Origin: an uncultured Lachnospiraceae bacterium
GTDB taxonomy: Bacteria > Bacillota > Clostridia > Lachnospirales > Lachnospiraceae
Reading direction: 5' to 3'
Assembly: GCA_934371505.1 (NCBI GenBank)
Contig: CAKRNW010000060.1
Location: 1-13,756 of the forward strand
Length of the DNA: 13,756 nucleotides
The translations under genes were made by a program, and so were the position numbers. Every line of letters starts with the position of its first letter. Position 1 is the first letter of the stretch. A model generated the notes under the pieces. That model was not told where the DNA came from. It made no database searches and saw nothing but the letters and a program-made list of their open reading frames with translations. Shown here piece by piece: positions 1-7,952 of the stretch.

Positions 1-572
1 TCCTTTAATTCCAGATAACGCCGGTAGGTTTTCTCCCATAACAAATCCAGCCGTCTGCCTGTTGCCAGTCTCGGAGGAATACTGGTGTCGGAGCAGACAC
101 GCAAGCCTGTATGATAGACCAGTGCCAGTGAGTAAATCACATAATCGTGACAGTGATGGGGAATGTTATTAAAACATACCATGTTCAGCTTTTCCGTCAC
201 AAAGATATGATTCCAGAATCTAAGATGTTTCAGATAAAGCTGTTTTGCCTCATCGTAAGTATAAACATCCCGTTCAAAGTTACGAATCAGCATCTGGATT
301 GCTGTGGATTCATAAGGTTTCATGGATTCCAACAATTCTCTGGACAAAGGAATCAGGTCGTTGAAATCAACGACCTCCTCATAACGATTGTGCTCACAGA
401 TATCATAGTTAATCAATCGTACCAGCTTGTCGTCAAAACAATCTTCCCCATCATGCTGTTTGTCTGTAAGCACTACACGGTGTAAGGGTATCTGTTCCTG
501 AATTTCCCGGATCATCTTCGATTGAAATCCATGGTAGGAATCCACCCCTTCAAAAAACAGATTAATTTCCAT
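1..572 (-). CDS. Unrecognised polysaccharide-locus protein, truncated by the left window edge
   Basis: An open frame of 190 codons runs from an ATG at 572 to the window edge with no stop, so the C-terminus is missing. The ATG shares one base with the stop of the upstream ABC gene (TAATG). A GGAGAG ribosome binding site at 582-587 sits 9 bases before it, which supports this start. The protein starts MEINLFF and is soluble, with no signal peptide or membrane segment in the visible part. Its most distinctive stretch is the His-rich segment NIPHHCHDYVIYSLAL at residues 136-151, preceded by a charged helical region (about 95-130). The 'IPH...DYVIY.LA' pattern reminds me of uncharacterised proteins in capsule or O-antigen loci, but I cannot name the family. 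A sugar-transferase or precursor-handling role is only a guess from context. That the gene is real is well supported by its frame, RBS and coupling; its function is unknown. Confidence 0.8.
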   Translation of the reverse strand, partial: MEINLFFEGVDSYHGFQSKMIREIQEQIPLHRVVLTDKQHDGEDCFDDKLVRLINYDICEHNRYEEVVDFNDLIPLSRELLESMKPYESTAIQMLIRNFERDVYTYDEAKQLYLKHLRFWNHIFVTEKLNMVCFNNIPHHCHDYVIYSLALVYHTGLRVCSDTSIPPRLATGRRLDLLWEKTYRRYLELK

Positions 573-2317
573 TAAAGGCTGCTCTCCGTTATCTTTCCAT
601 TTTCTACTTTATAAATGATATCGCAATTCTCAATCGTCTTTAGCCGATGAGCAATGATCAGCATGGTCTTTCTGCCATGGAAGTTTTCGATGGCTTCCAT
701 GATGGCTGCCTCTGTATCGTTGTCCAGTGCAGAGGTTGCCTCATCCAGGATAAGGATCTCCGGGTCGTGATACAATGCCCTGGCAATGCCTACGCGCTGC
801 CGCTGTCCTCCGGAAATACGCACGCCACGCTCTCCAATCACGGTGTTGATGCCATTGGGAAGGTTTCTCACGAAGTCTGCAAGCTGTGCCTCCTCAAGAA
901 CCTGCCAGACTCTTGCGTCATCGATATCATCTACATCTACGCCAAAAGCGATATTGGCCCGAATGGTGTCGTCCACCATATTGATGGTCTGGGAAATATA
1001 ACCGATATTGGCAAGCCACTGTCCGTAGTGTTCCAGGACATTGACACCATCGCAGGTAATCGTTCCGCTCTCGACCCTCAGTAAGCCCAGCATAATGTCA
1101 ACCACCGTGGTTTTCCCTGATCCTGACGGTCCCATGATGCCCACAGACTTCCCATAAGGAACCTGCATCCGGGCATTCTCGAAAATATACTTGTCCGTAT
1201 TGGGATATTTATAGTACAACTGTTCCACTTTAATACAGTCATGGAACTTCAGCTTGTCTGTTTCTGTAACAGCTTTTGCCTCCGCTGCACGCTCATCCAC
1301 GCTCTTGGGCAGCTCTACGTTGGCATATACATAGTCCAGCGTCGGACGGTAGTATGCAATATTGGCAAGATAGGTGTTGATACGGCTGGCACTGGGGAGT
1401 AACCGCACGGCTGCCACAGCAAAGGCAGACAGCTGGGGAACCATGGTCTGTACATTCTGTCCCAGCTTCATCATCACTGCCATGTAAGCAAGAACACCGC
1501 TGAGGGAAAAGGCCTCAATGGCCAGTCTCGGTACCGAAGATAACACTTCATGGTCTCTTGCCAGATTATAGTAGCGTTTTCCGTATTTCCGGTAGATTCC
1601 CAGAAATGCGTCCTCCTTTGCATAGACCTTCACATCCTTGACGCTGTTGATGGACTGCATGATGGTCTTGTACATCTTACTCTGCTGCTGACGGGATTCT
1701 TCCCCGATTCTGCTGATTCTGGGTTTCAAGAAAGCACTGGACAGGAGCGTAATTCCCACCAGCAAGATTCCCATCACGATGGTCATGACCGGGTCGATAA
1801 TCAATAGATACGTTCCCAGGAAGATTGCCACCATGAATTCCGTGACAAACTGCATGCACTGCAGCAGCAGATTGAAAATACCGGTGGAATCTGAATACAC
1901 GGTACGCATGATATCTCCGGTGCTGGCATTGAGATAAAACTCATAAGGACGGTTCAGATAAACCTTTAACAAATCTCTGGAAATCCGGTACTGGCTGTTG
2001 GTAATAAAGGAGTGCTGCACATAATATAAAAGCAGCAGATACAAATTCTTAAAGATAAAGATAAAAATAAGTGCCAGCAGCATAAATGTCACAAACTGCT
2101 CTGCACTGGTGTATCCCAGCACGTTACAAATCCAGACAATCATGGCATTTTGCTCAAAAACCGCCGGCATCATGACCGTCTCTATCAAGGGATAAATCAT
2201 GGAAACACCTAAAGTCTCCAGCACGGCACCTATTAAAATCATAAAAATCAGTACCACAACCCGAGACTTCTGTTTCTTATTCAGAACTTTGTTAAATTTT
2301 CTAAAAATATCTTTCAT
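572..2317 (-). CDS. ABC transporter, fused permease-ATPase (PglK/MsbA-type; candidate lipid-linked glycan flippase)
   Basis: This 581-residue half-transporter has an N-terminal membrane domain with about six helices (residues 20-310) and a C-terminal ATPase. The ATPase carries Walker A GPSGSGKTT (396-404), a Q-loop (ISQ, 441-443), the signature ISGGQRQ (501-507), Walker B ILILDE (521-526) and the switch His557. All catalytic elements are intact, so it should be active as a homodimer. The frame is open for 40 codons further upstream, but that part overlaps the deacetylase gene. The ATG at 2317 follows the previous stop by 7 bases and has GGTGAT, an extended Shine-Dalgarno match, just before it; it also gives the usual 'MKDIFRKF' start. 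MsbA and PglK-type proteins flip lipid-linked oligosaccharides across the membrane. With no Wzx-like gene in view, I infer that role here. Drug or peptide export is a less likely alternative. Confidence 0.92.
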   Translation of the reverse strand: MKDIFRKFNKVLNKKQKSRVVVLIFMILIGAVLETLGVSMIYPLIETVMMPAVFEQNAMIVWICNVLGYTSAEQFVTFMLLALIFIFIFKNLYLLLLYYVQHSFITNSQYRISRDLLKVYLNRPYEFYLNASTGDIMRTVYSDSTGIFNLLLQCMQFVTEFMVAIFLGTYLLIIDPVMTIVMGILLVGITLLSSAFLKPRISRIGEESRQQQSKMYKTIMQSINSVKDVKVYAKEDAFLGIYRKYGKRYYNLARDHEVLSSVPRLAIEAFSLSGVLAYMAVMMKLGQNVQTMVPQLSAFAVAAVRLLPSASRINTYLANIAYYRPTLDYVYANVELPKSVDERAAEAKAVTETDKLKFHDCIKVEQLYYKYPNTDKYIFENARMQVPYGKSVGIMGPSGSGKTTVVDIMLGLLRVESGTITCDGVNVLEHYGQWLANIGYISQTINMVDDTIRANIAFGVDVDDIDDARVWQVLEEAQLADFVRNLPNGINTVIGERGVRISGGQRQRVGIARALYHDPEILILDEATSALDNDTEAAIMEAIENFHGRKTMLIIAHRLKTIENCDIIYKVENGKITESSL

Positions 2318-2324
2318 ATCACCA

Positions 2325-3128
2325 CTAATTTGCTCTTTGACGCTGTCTATGCTGAAAATATGCCTGGCAAAGAGCATTCCTTGCCACCAAATGTTTGATT
2401 CTGCGAAGCACCATGTTTTTCTGCTGTTCCAAAGCAAGGCGTAAATTCCATTCCGGAATCTTCTGATCCGCCAGCTGCTGCAGATATTGGTCGAAACTCA
2501 TACATTCTTTCCCATGCTCCTGCAGAAAACCATCCAGTTCTGTAAATTCTTCCTCTGTCATCATATTGGGATGATAACAAACCGTGTTTACCCGGTCTTT
2601 CGGTACCACAATAGGTTTCGATACCGTACAGGGAATAAATACAAGCCCATCTCTTTGATACACATGATCCGTATAGCCATCGGTTACCCAGGCAAAGCCC
2701 AGCTCTTTTAACACCTTCAAAGTCGTCTTATCATAGGCATGGGCAGGTGCCATAAACATTTTAGCACATATGCCCTGCTTTTGCAAAATCTGTTGTCCAT
2801 CTCCCAGTTTCTTTCTCTGTTCTTCCCCGGACAGCCCTGCAAACTCACTCTGTCTGTTTACCTTGAGCATCCCACCGTTTCGGTTCACATAGGTGTGGGT
2901 GTAGCCATGCTGGGCAATCACCCAGCCTTCCTCCTCATGAAGCTTCTTCAAATACTCTATATAATTTTCTCTGGGTTTGTCCACACAAAGTTTCTTATCC
3001 ATATTTTGTGGCACTACTCCGATTACCGGGGCAATGGAATACCTGCGGAACAAATCATGTAACCGTTCAAAATTCTCCCAGTTCTGCTCAGGGGTCACAT
3101 CATCCAATCGAAATAAAAGGGTGCCCAT
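2325..3128 (-). CDS. DUF2334 polysaccharide-deacetylase-like protein
   Basis: The 267-residue protein has the fold signature of the DUF2334 branch of the carbohydrate esterase 4 superfamily. It shows an Asp pair in RLDDV (D9, D10), an H-x3-H metal motif in QHGYTH (H74, H78) and the family-like block FMAPAHAYD (125-133), which sits where classical NodB-type enzymes have RPPxG. CE4 enzymes remove N- or O-acetyl groups from sugars using a divalent metal held by Asp-His-His. There is no signal peptide or membrane segment, so it should act in the cytoplasm on a precursor or lipid-linked intermediate. The ATG at 3128 lies one base after the asnB stop, with AAGGG about 11 bases upstream. The C-terminal 50 residues are basic and rich in Gln and Arg. 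The substrate is unknown; an acetamido sugar of the glycan made by this operon is the natural guess. Confidence 0.82.
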   Translation of the reverse strand: MGTLLFRLDDVTPEQNWENFERLHDLFRRYSIAPVIGVVPQNMDKKLCVDKPRENYIEYLKKLHEEEGWVIAQHGYTHTYVNRNGGMLKVNRQSEFAGLSGEEQRKKLGDGQQILQKQGICAKMFMAPAHAYDKTTLKVLKELGFAWVTDGYTDHVYQRDGLVFIPCTVSKPIVVPKDRVNTVCYHPNMMTEEEFTELDGFLQEHGKECMSFDQYLQQLADQKIPEWNLRLALEQQKNMVLRRIKHLVARNALCQAYFQHRQRQRAN

Positions 3129-3129
3129 A

Positions 3130-5022
3130 TCAAATATTTCCCTTCTCTAAGAGCCACTGCTCCAGTAGTAAAATGTACCAGATGGTTTCCGTCCAGATTC
3201 CCTTCTCCACGTAATCCTTCCAGAAGGAATCCACACAGTTCTGATGAACCATATCTGCCAGCTTTTTCTGTCCCTCTGACAGAATATCCGTTGCCCAGTC
3301 ATACATCGCCGGTTCCTTCATCCAGGTCTCGATGGGAATGGAGAATCCCTTTTTGGGGCGTTCCATCATTTCCCGGGGGACATAGCGGTACAGAATATCC
3401 CTCATAACCCGCTTGGTTACACCGTCCCGCATCTTATACGCAAGGGGCAGTCTCCAGGCGAACTCCACCACATCCCGGTCCAGCATGGGCACACGGTTCT
3501 CTAATGAATAAAACATGCCTGCCCGGTCTACCTTCACCAGGATATCATCGGGATGGTACTGCAGCAGATCCATCAGCATCAGATTTTCTACCGGCTCTTT
3601 CAGCAGTCCTCCCCGGTAGCTGTGGTTGGAATCTGTCAGCCGCATCCCCTTGCCTGCAAGAAAGGCAGTGCGGGCATCTTCCAATCCCATATCTGCATGA
3701 GCCTGCTCCAGGGTATCGATGGAAAGATAGTTTCCGATTTTGTACAAGGTAGGCGTAAACGGTCCCGCAAGTGCCCCGCCGATCTTCGCTGCTCCATGGC
3801 GAAGAGGTGCCGGAATTCTGTGGAAGCGTTTCCGGAATTTGCGCATTTCCTCCTCTGCCACCATATAGGTGGTGTAGCCACAGAACAATTCATCCCCGGC
3901 ATCGCCACTCAACGCTACGGTTACATGCTCCCTGGTCATTTTGCTCACCAGCATGGTGGGAATCTGGGATGAATCTGCAAAAGGCTCTGTAAAGCTGTCC
4001 GGCATATGCTGCATGATGGTAAAAGCATCCTGGCTGGTCACATAGAGTTCTGTATGCTCTGTGCCCAGATGTGCCGCGATTTCTTTTGCGTACCGAGCTT
4101 CGTTATACTTGTCCACATCGAATCCGATGGTAAATGTTTTCACCTTATTGGGGGAAATAGCCTGCATCAGGCTCACTACCAGCGAGGAGTCAATGCCTCC
4201 TGATAAAAAAGCCCCTAAAGGTACATCAGCGATCATCTGTCCTCTGATTGCATGCTTTAACAGTCGTTCCAGTTCCCCGGCAGCTTCTTCCTCGCTACCT
4301 GTAAAGCGATTTTTCTCCCCATTCAGAGCCACCTCTGTCATACTCCAATAGGTTTGAATCTTATAGTCTAAGGTTTTGCAATTCAACCGCAGGGTTTTTC
4401 CCGGTTCTAATTTAAAGATCTTCTCGTAGATGGAATAGGGTGCCGGAATGTATCCATACTGGAAGTATAACGGAAATACAGCCCGGTTCACCTGATTCGA
4501 GAACCCTTCTATCTGCCGGATACACTCGATGTCCGAAGCAAAGGCAAAGGCTCCGTTTACCATGCCGTAGTACAAGGGTTTTTCTCCCACTCTGTCCCGC
4601 GTCAGATACAGCTGCTGTTCCTGCCTGTCATACAGGGCAATGGCAAACATTCCCTTCATAAGAGAAAGCGTTTTTTCCATCCCATAAAAGGAAAAAGCCT
4701 CCAGAATGACTTCTGTGTCAGATGTCCCTCGCAGGTGAAGCTCACAGCCATCTGTGCGAAGTTTCTGTTCTAATTCCTGATAATTATAGATTTCCCCGTT
4801 ATAGACAATCACATAGCGTCCATCTGCAGATTTCATGGGTTGTGCGCCATTTGCAGACAGGTCTACGATAGAAAGCCGTCTATGTCCTAAAACCACTTTC
4901 CTTTCCGGATCCAGCCAGTAATCGCCTGCATCCGGTCCGCGATGGAGCATTGCCCGGTTCATATTCAAAATGTCTTTTGCCGGGTCATTCCGGTAATTGA
5001 TAATTCCTGCTATTCCACACAT
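3130..5022 (-). CDS. asnB: Asparagine synthase (glutamine-hydrolysing) family amidotransferase
   Basis: The 630-residue protein has both AsnB domains. The N-terminal glutaminase starts MCGIAGI with the Cys2 nucleophile, followed by RR (48-49), NGEIYN (75-80) and GTSDTE (99-104), so it should release ammonia from glutamine. The synthetase domain has the PPi loop SGGIDSS (274-280), FTEPFAD (344-350) and SGDAGDELF (372-380); this activates a carboxylate with ATP and amidates it. The length is close to the larger AsnB/AsnO class. The start is fixed by the need for Cys2 and by an AAGGAG site 8 bases upstream that overlaps the preceding stop. In glycan loci such enzymes are proposed to amidate uronic acids (WbpS, P. 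aeruginosa O6). Because this operon also encodes a HexNAc dehydrogenase, that role is more likely here than making free asparagine, though the sequence alone does not decide. Confidence 0.93.
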   Translation of the reverse strand: MCGIAGIINYRNDPAKDILNMNRAMLHRGPDAGDYWLDPERKVVLGHRRLSIVDLSANGAQPMKSADGRYVIVYNGEIYNYQELEQKLRTDGCELHLRGTSDTEVILEAFSFYGMEKTLSLMKGMFAIALYDRQEQQLYLTRDRVGEKPLYYGMVNGAFAFASDIECIRQIEGFSNQVNRAVFPLYFQYGYIPAPYSIYEKIFKLEPGKTLRLNCKTLDYKIQTYWSMTEVALNGEKNRFTGSEEEAAGELERLLKHAIRGQMIADVPLGAFLSGGIDSSLVVSLMQAISPNKVKTFTIGFDVDKYNEARYAKEIAAHLGTEHTELYVTSQDAFTIMQHMPDSFTEPFADSSQIPTMLVSKMTREHVTVALSGDAGDELFCGYTTYMVAEEEMRKFRKRFHRIPAPLRHGAAKIGGALAGPFTPTLYKIGNYLSIDTLEQAHADMGLEDARTAFLAGKGMRLTDSNHSYRGGLLKEPVENLMLMDLLQYHPDDILVKVDRAGMFYSLENRVPMLDRDVVEFAWRLPLAYKMRDGVTKRVMRDILYRYVPREMMERPKKGFSIPIETWMKEPAMYDWATDILSEGQKKLADMVHQNCVDSFWKDYVEKGIWTETIWYILLLEQWLLEKGNI

Positions 5023-5030
5023 TGGATATG

Positions 5031-5036
5031 CTCCTT
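5031..5036 (-). promoter_or_regulatory. Ribosome binding site for the AsnB-type gene
   Basis: The minus strand reads AAGGAG here, 8 bases before the ATG at 5022. Its first base overlaps the TAA stop of the upstream FemAB-like gene (5036-5038), so ribosomes ending there are placed to restart. It fixes the asnB start that exposes Cys2. Confidence 0.85.
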
Positions 5037-5794
5037 TATTCCTTATGTCTCAGATTCGATGCCCATGCCACTGCATTGGGCAGTACTCCCTGTACGCTTT
5101 CTCCATTGTAGTAAATACGGACATCCCCGCCAAAGGATTCCTTGAAACGTGTGATACTTGCCACCTCTTCTTCCAGTCCGGCACCTCCCCAGTCATAAAT
5201 CTTCCTGCCCAGCTCTTTAAAATAAAGCATGGATTCCTTATGAAGATAGCGATTGGCAAAGCCAACTACGGTTTGGGGGATATCTTCCTCCGTGCGGAAC
5301 TGGGAGGCAGAATGTAAAAGTCTGGCACGTTCCTCGTCCATAACATACACATGATACACCTGCACCTTATCCTTTACACTGGCTGTCCCTATGGCTAATG
5401 CTCCCGCCTGCATATACTCCGTCAGACTTTCCACACAGCGATCCTTTTCCTGATACTCTACGCCCTTGCTTTTCCAGAATTCTTCAAAAAAATCTGCAAA
5501 TTCTCTGATGAGTTGACCATCTGACAGTTCGTCAGAACCGTACATTTTTGCTGTCACGCCTTCCCTGGGTGCCCGTTTTACCTTGTAAATACAGCTTTTG
5601 GAAAACTTTTTCAGGATTTCCTCCTCTGTTTCTGTCAAATCGGAAATCAGTGTCCGGAATTCCTGTGTCTTTTCTCCTGCCGGTTTAAACTCACTCTCGA
5701 TATAATGGACTATTCCGCTCTCCGTCAGCGGTTCTCTGGCAAACCAGCACTCTGTCAGGTTAATTCCATGCTTTTTTCTGGTTATCTTAATCAT
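5036..5794 (-). CDS. FemAB/GNAT-like acyl- or aminoacyltransferase (second copy type in the operon)
   Basis: The 252-residue soluble protein looks like a single FemAB-type GNAT domain. It shows a basic stretch with FSKSCIYKVKRA (64-75), comparable to the RN.IRKA region of FemX proteins, then YDWGGAG (200-206) and ITRFKESFGG (214-223), matching the 'D-GG ... FK..FG' hallmark of the family. FemABX enzymes transfer amino acids from aminoacyl-tRNA to lipid II; relatives in glycan loci may acylate amino sugars with amino acids or acetyl groups. At 252 residues it is shorter than classical FemABX (about 400), and the N-terminal domain is reduced. The ATG overlaps the stop of the upstream GT4 gene by four bases (ATGA), with GAGGT about 10 bases upstream. 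It lies next to the AsnB-type gene, which fits a tailoring role. Family assignment is fairly firm; donor and acceptor are unknown. Confidence 0.75.
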   Translation of the reverse strand: MIKITRKKHGINLTECWFAREPLTESGIVHYIESEFKPAGEKTQEFRTLISDLTETEEEILKKFSKSCIYKVKRAPREGVTAKMYGSDELSDGQLIREFADFFEEFWKSKGVEYQEKDRCVESLTEYMQAGALAIGTASVKDKVQVYHVYVMDEERARLLHSASQFRTEEDIPQTVVGFANRYLHKESMLYFKELGRKIYDWGGAGLEEEVASITRFKESFGGDVRIYYNGESVQGVLPNAVAWASNLRHKE

Positions 5795-6870
5795 CGGTCA
5801 GCTACCTCTGTGATATAATCTTCCCACATTTGATATATTTTTTCCGGTGCATACTGCTCCTTTGCCTGTTCTGCACTTCGTCCCAGCTTTTCTGCAAAAT
5901 CCTTTTCAGAAAGAATTCTCTCCATGGCATCTACCAGGGCATCCTCATCCCCTACCGGAATGAGCAGACCGTTCTCTCCATCACGGATCAGCGCCGCGGG
6001 ACCACCGCAGGGGCAGTCCGTGGAAATGCAGGGTAGCCCCAGCGCCATTGCCTCTAAAAGAGCATTGGGCATTCCCTCTGTATTGGAGGTCAGTACAAAG
6101 AGTGATGCTTTCCAGATTGCATCTGCCACAGCATCACAATTTCCCTCCAGAAATACAGATTCTCCACAGGCAAGTTCCTGTATCAGTTCTTCCAGCTTCG
6201 TCCTGTTCTCTCCATCCCCATAGATTCGCAGCACATAATCCGGATAGTCCTGATGGAATCTGGCAAATGCCCGGATCAGCATCTCATGATTTTTCACAGG
6301 ATGCAATCTTCCCACGGTCACAATTTCTTTCTCTCTCTGTCCCTCATACCCCGCCCGTGAGAAATCTCCTAACAAGGGATTCATGAGAATTGTAGATTTT
6401 CTCCTCACAGTTCCGGGGAAGTAATCTCTTGCCATCCCGGTCTGAAAAACAGCTCCTTCTGCAAAACGAAACAGAAATTTTGCCAGTTTCTCTTTTCCTT
6501 TATACTCTCTCCCTGGAGCACTCCGGACAGAAACAATCACCTTCGTTTTCATAAACCGGGTTGCCAGAATGGCTCTAAGATTTGCCATTCCAATAAAGGA
6601 CACCACCACCGGTGCCTCACTATCCCGAATCGCCTTTCGCAGGATTCCGAGGCGGCGGAAAATTTTCAGGATCCGGTTTCCGGTGGGTTTTGGCAGTACG
6701 ACTCTGGTAACATGTTCATCCAATTGATAATATTGGTGATCCTCCATCTCACTGGTGATCATAGATACCCGGTACCCCTCCTCCGCAAAATGGTTTGCCA
6801 GGTTACAAATCACACGTTCTGCTCCTCCGCCTACCAGAGAGGGGATATGGAATGCAATGGTCTTTCTCAT
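5791..6870 (-). CDS. GT4 family glycosyltransferase (downstream member of a tandem pair)
   Basis: The 359-residue protein has the two-domain GT-B fold of family GT4. A glycine-rich GGGAER motif (14-19) near the N-terminus precedes the acceptor domain. The C-terminal nucleotide-sugar domain has the phrase VGRLHPVKNHE (186-196), YGDGENR (217-223) and the EX7E motif EGMPNALLE (E265, E273), followed by STDCPCGG (283-290). It should be a retaining transferase acting at the inner membrane face on a lipid-linked acceptor. The frame opens at an ATG at 6888, but the start at 6870 is better. That start overlaps the preceding stop as ATGA, has GGGAGAG 9 bases upstream and begins MRKTIAFHIP like its paralog. 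It is clearly related to the upstream gene product (6867-7952). Donor and linkage cannot be read from sequence. Confidence 0.9.
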   Translation of the reverse strand: MRKTIAFHIPSLVGGGAERVICNLANHFAEEGYRVSMITSEMEDHQYYQLDEHVTRVVLPKPTGNRILKIFRRLGILRKAIRDSEAPVVVSFIGMANLRAILATRFMKTKVIVSVRSAPGREYKGKEKLAKFLFRFAEGAVFQTGMARDYFPGTVRRKSTILMNPLLGDFSRAGYEGQREKEIVTVGRLHPVKNHEMLIRAFARFHQDYPDYVLRIYGDGENRTKLEELIQELACGESVFLEGNCDAVADAIWKASLFVLTSNTEGMPNALLEAMALGLPCISTDCPCGGPAALIRDGENGLLIPVGDEDALVDAMERILSEKDFAEKLGRSAEQAKEQYAPEKIYQMWEDYITEVADR

Positions 6871-7952
6871 ATAATTACACTCTCCCATGCTTCATTAACC
6901 CGATCCGGTGCCAGCGTTTCACCAATTTTATGGGCATTTTCTCCCAACTTATGTTCAAGCTCCGGGGCTGCCAGGATTCGTCTCAAAGCTGTCTCCAGTG
7001 CTTTTGTATCCCGGAGCGGTATTAATAATCCGTTTTCTCCATCTTGAATTACCGTTCTGGGTCCACCACAGGGACAATCTGTTGAAATACAGGCAAGTCC
7101 CAATGCCATGGACTCCAAAAGAGCATTGGGCATGCCTTCATAATCTGAAGTCAGTACAAAAATTCTGGACTGATAAAGCTGTTGAGGCATATCATTGCAA
7201 TGTCCCATAAATTGCACGCGTTTTTCCAGATGTAACGTTTCCACCTGTTTTTCCAGTTCCCCCCTGGTATCTTCGTTGTGGGTTCCGTTTCCATAGATTT
7301 TCAACCGGAGTTCCGGATATTCGTCTGCAATTGCAGAAAAAGCATCAATCAGCATTTTCTGGTTCTTACACTCCACCAGACGCCCTACAGAAACGATCTC
7401 ATTCTTTCTGACTCCTTCAAAGCGTGGCAATAAGAAACGGGTATCCAGGGAATTGGGAAGAACAACCGTCTTACGCTGTAAATACTTAGGGAAATACTTC
7501 TTTGCGTCCTCTGTCTGTACAATAATCGTCTTTGCCCTGGCAAATAGTGTTTTGGACAAGAAACGCATCAGCTTCGTAGGATATTCCTTGGTGGGTTCAT
7601 TTCGAACCGCCACATAAACAGGTATTTTTAATCCCCAGGATGTAATAAGCCCTATCACATTACACTTGCCGATAAAACACACAATTACATCTGGTTTTTC
7701 CGTTTTCCAAATCGTGCGGATGTTCTTGAACCTTTTGTAAAAATAAGAAACCGGATTCATGGAACCCGGTTCAATTGTCTCTGAGATGATGCGTCTGGTT
7801 CCCTCCGGCTGTTCATACTCATCTGCACGAACTCTGGAGGTCACCAGAAGCACCTCATAACCTTTCTGCACAAAATGTCTGGCAAGGTTTACCGTCACAC
7901 GTTCTGCTCCTCCATTGCCCAGTCCATTAATGTAAAAAGCTATCTTTTTCAT
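6867..7952 (-). CDS. GT4 family glycosyltransferase (upstream member of a tandem pair)
   Basis: The 361-residue protein is a GT4 retaining glycosyltransferase with a GT-B fold. Visible motifs are NGGAER (13-18), VGRLVECKNQK (189-199), YGNGTHN (220-226), the EX7E motif EGMPNALLE (E272, E280) and STDCPCGGP (290-298). It shares these blocks and their spacing with the product of the next gene, including a near-identical stretch from EGMPNALLE to CPCGGP, so the pair probably arose by duplication and then diverged in the N-terminal acceptor domain. The ATG overlaps the epimerase stop by four bases (ATGA), with AAGGA 9 bases upstream. Such pairs often add successive sugars of one repeat unit. Donor and acceptor are not predictable from sequence. 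Confidence 0.9.
   Translation of the reverse strand: MKKIAFYINGLGNGGAERVTVNLARHFVQKGYEVLLVTSRVRADEYEQPEGTRRIISETIEPGSMNPVSYFYKRFKNIRTIWKTEKPDVIVCFIGKCNVIGLITSWGLKIPVYVAVRNEPTKEYPTKLMRFLSKTLFARAKTIIVQTEDAKKYFPKYLQRKTVVLPNSLDTRFLLPRFEGVRKNEIVSVGRLVECKNQKMLIDAFSAIADEYPELRLKIYGNGTHNEDTRGELEKQVETLHLEKRVQFMGHCNDMPQQLYQSRIFVLTSDYEGMPNALLESMALGLACISTDCPCGGPRTVIQDGENGLLIPLRDTKALETALRRILAAPELEHKLGENAHKIGETLAPDRVNEAWESVII
6880..6886 (-). promoter_or_regulatory. Ribosome binding site choosing the 6870 start of the second tandem GT4
   Basis: The minus strand reads GGGAGAG, 9 bases before the ATG at 6870. It follows directly after another in-frame ATG at 6888, which has no comparable site, so this supports the shorter protein. 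Confidence 0.65.

Noticed and set aside
147..485. Plus-strand open frame of 112 codons at the left edge
   Set aside because: The minus-strand frame covering the same bases is open across the whole 572 bases, has an RBS and is coupled to the ABC gene, so the plus-strand frame is a shadow.
2318..2437. Forty-residue N-terminal extension of the ABC transporter (start at 2437)
   Set aside because: It would overlap the end of the deacetylase gene by over 100 bases, is Trp/Cys-rich and unlike the family, and the ATG at 2317 has a better site and spacing.
7747..7772. Imperfect inverted repeat GAAACCGG / CCCGGTTC
   Set aside because: It lies inside the GT4 coding sequence, has no T-tract and is short, so it is not a believable terminator or operator.
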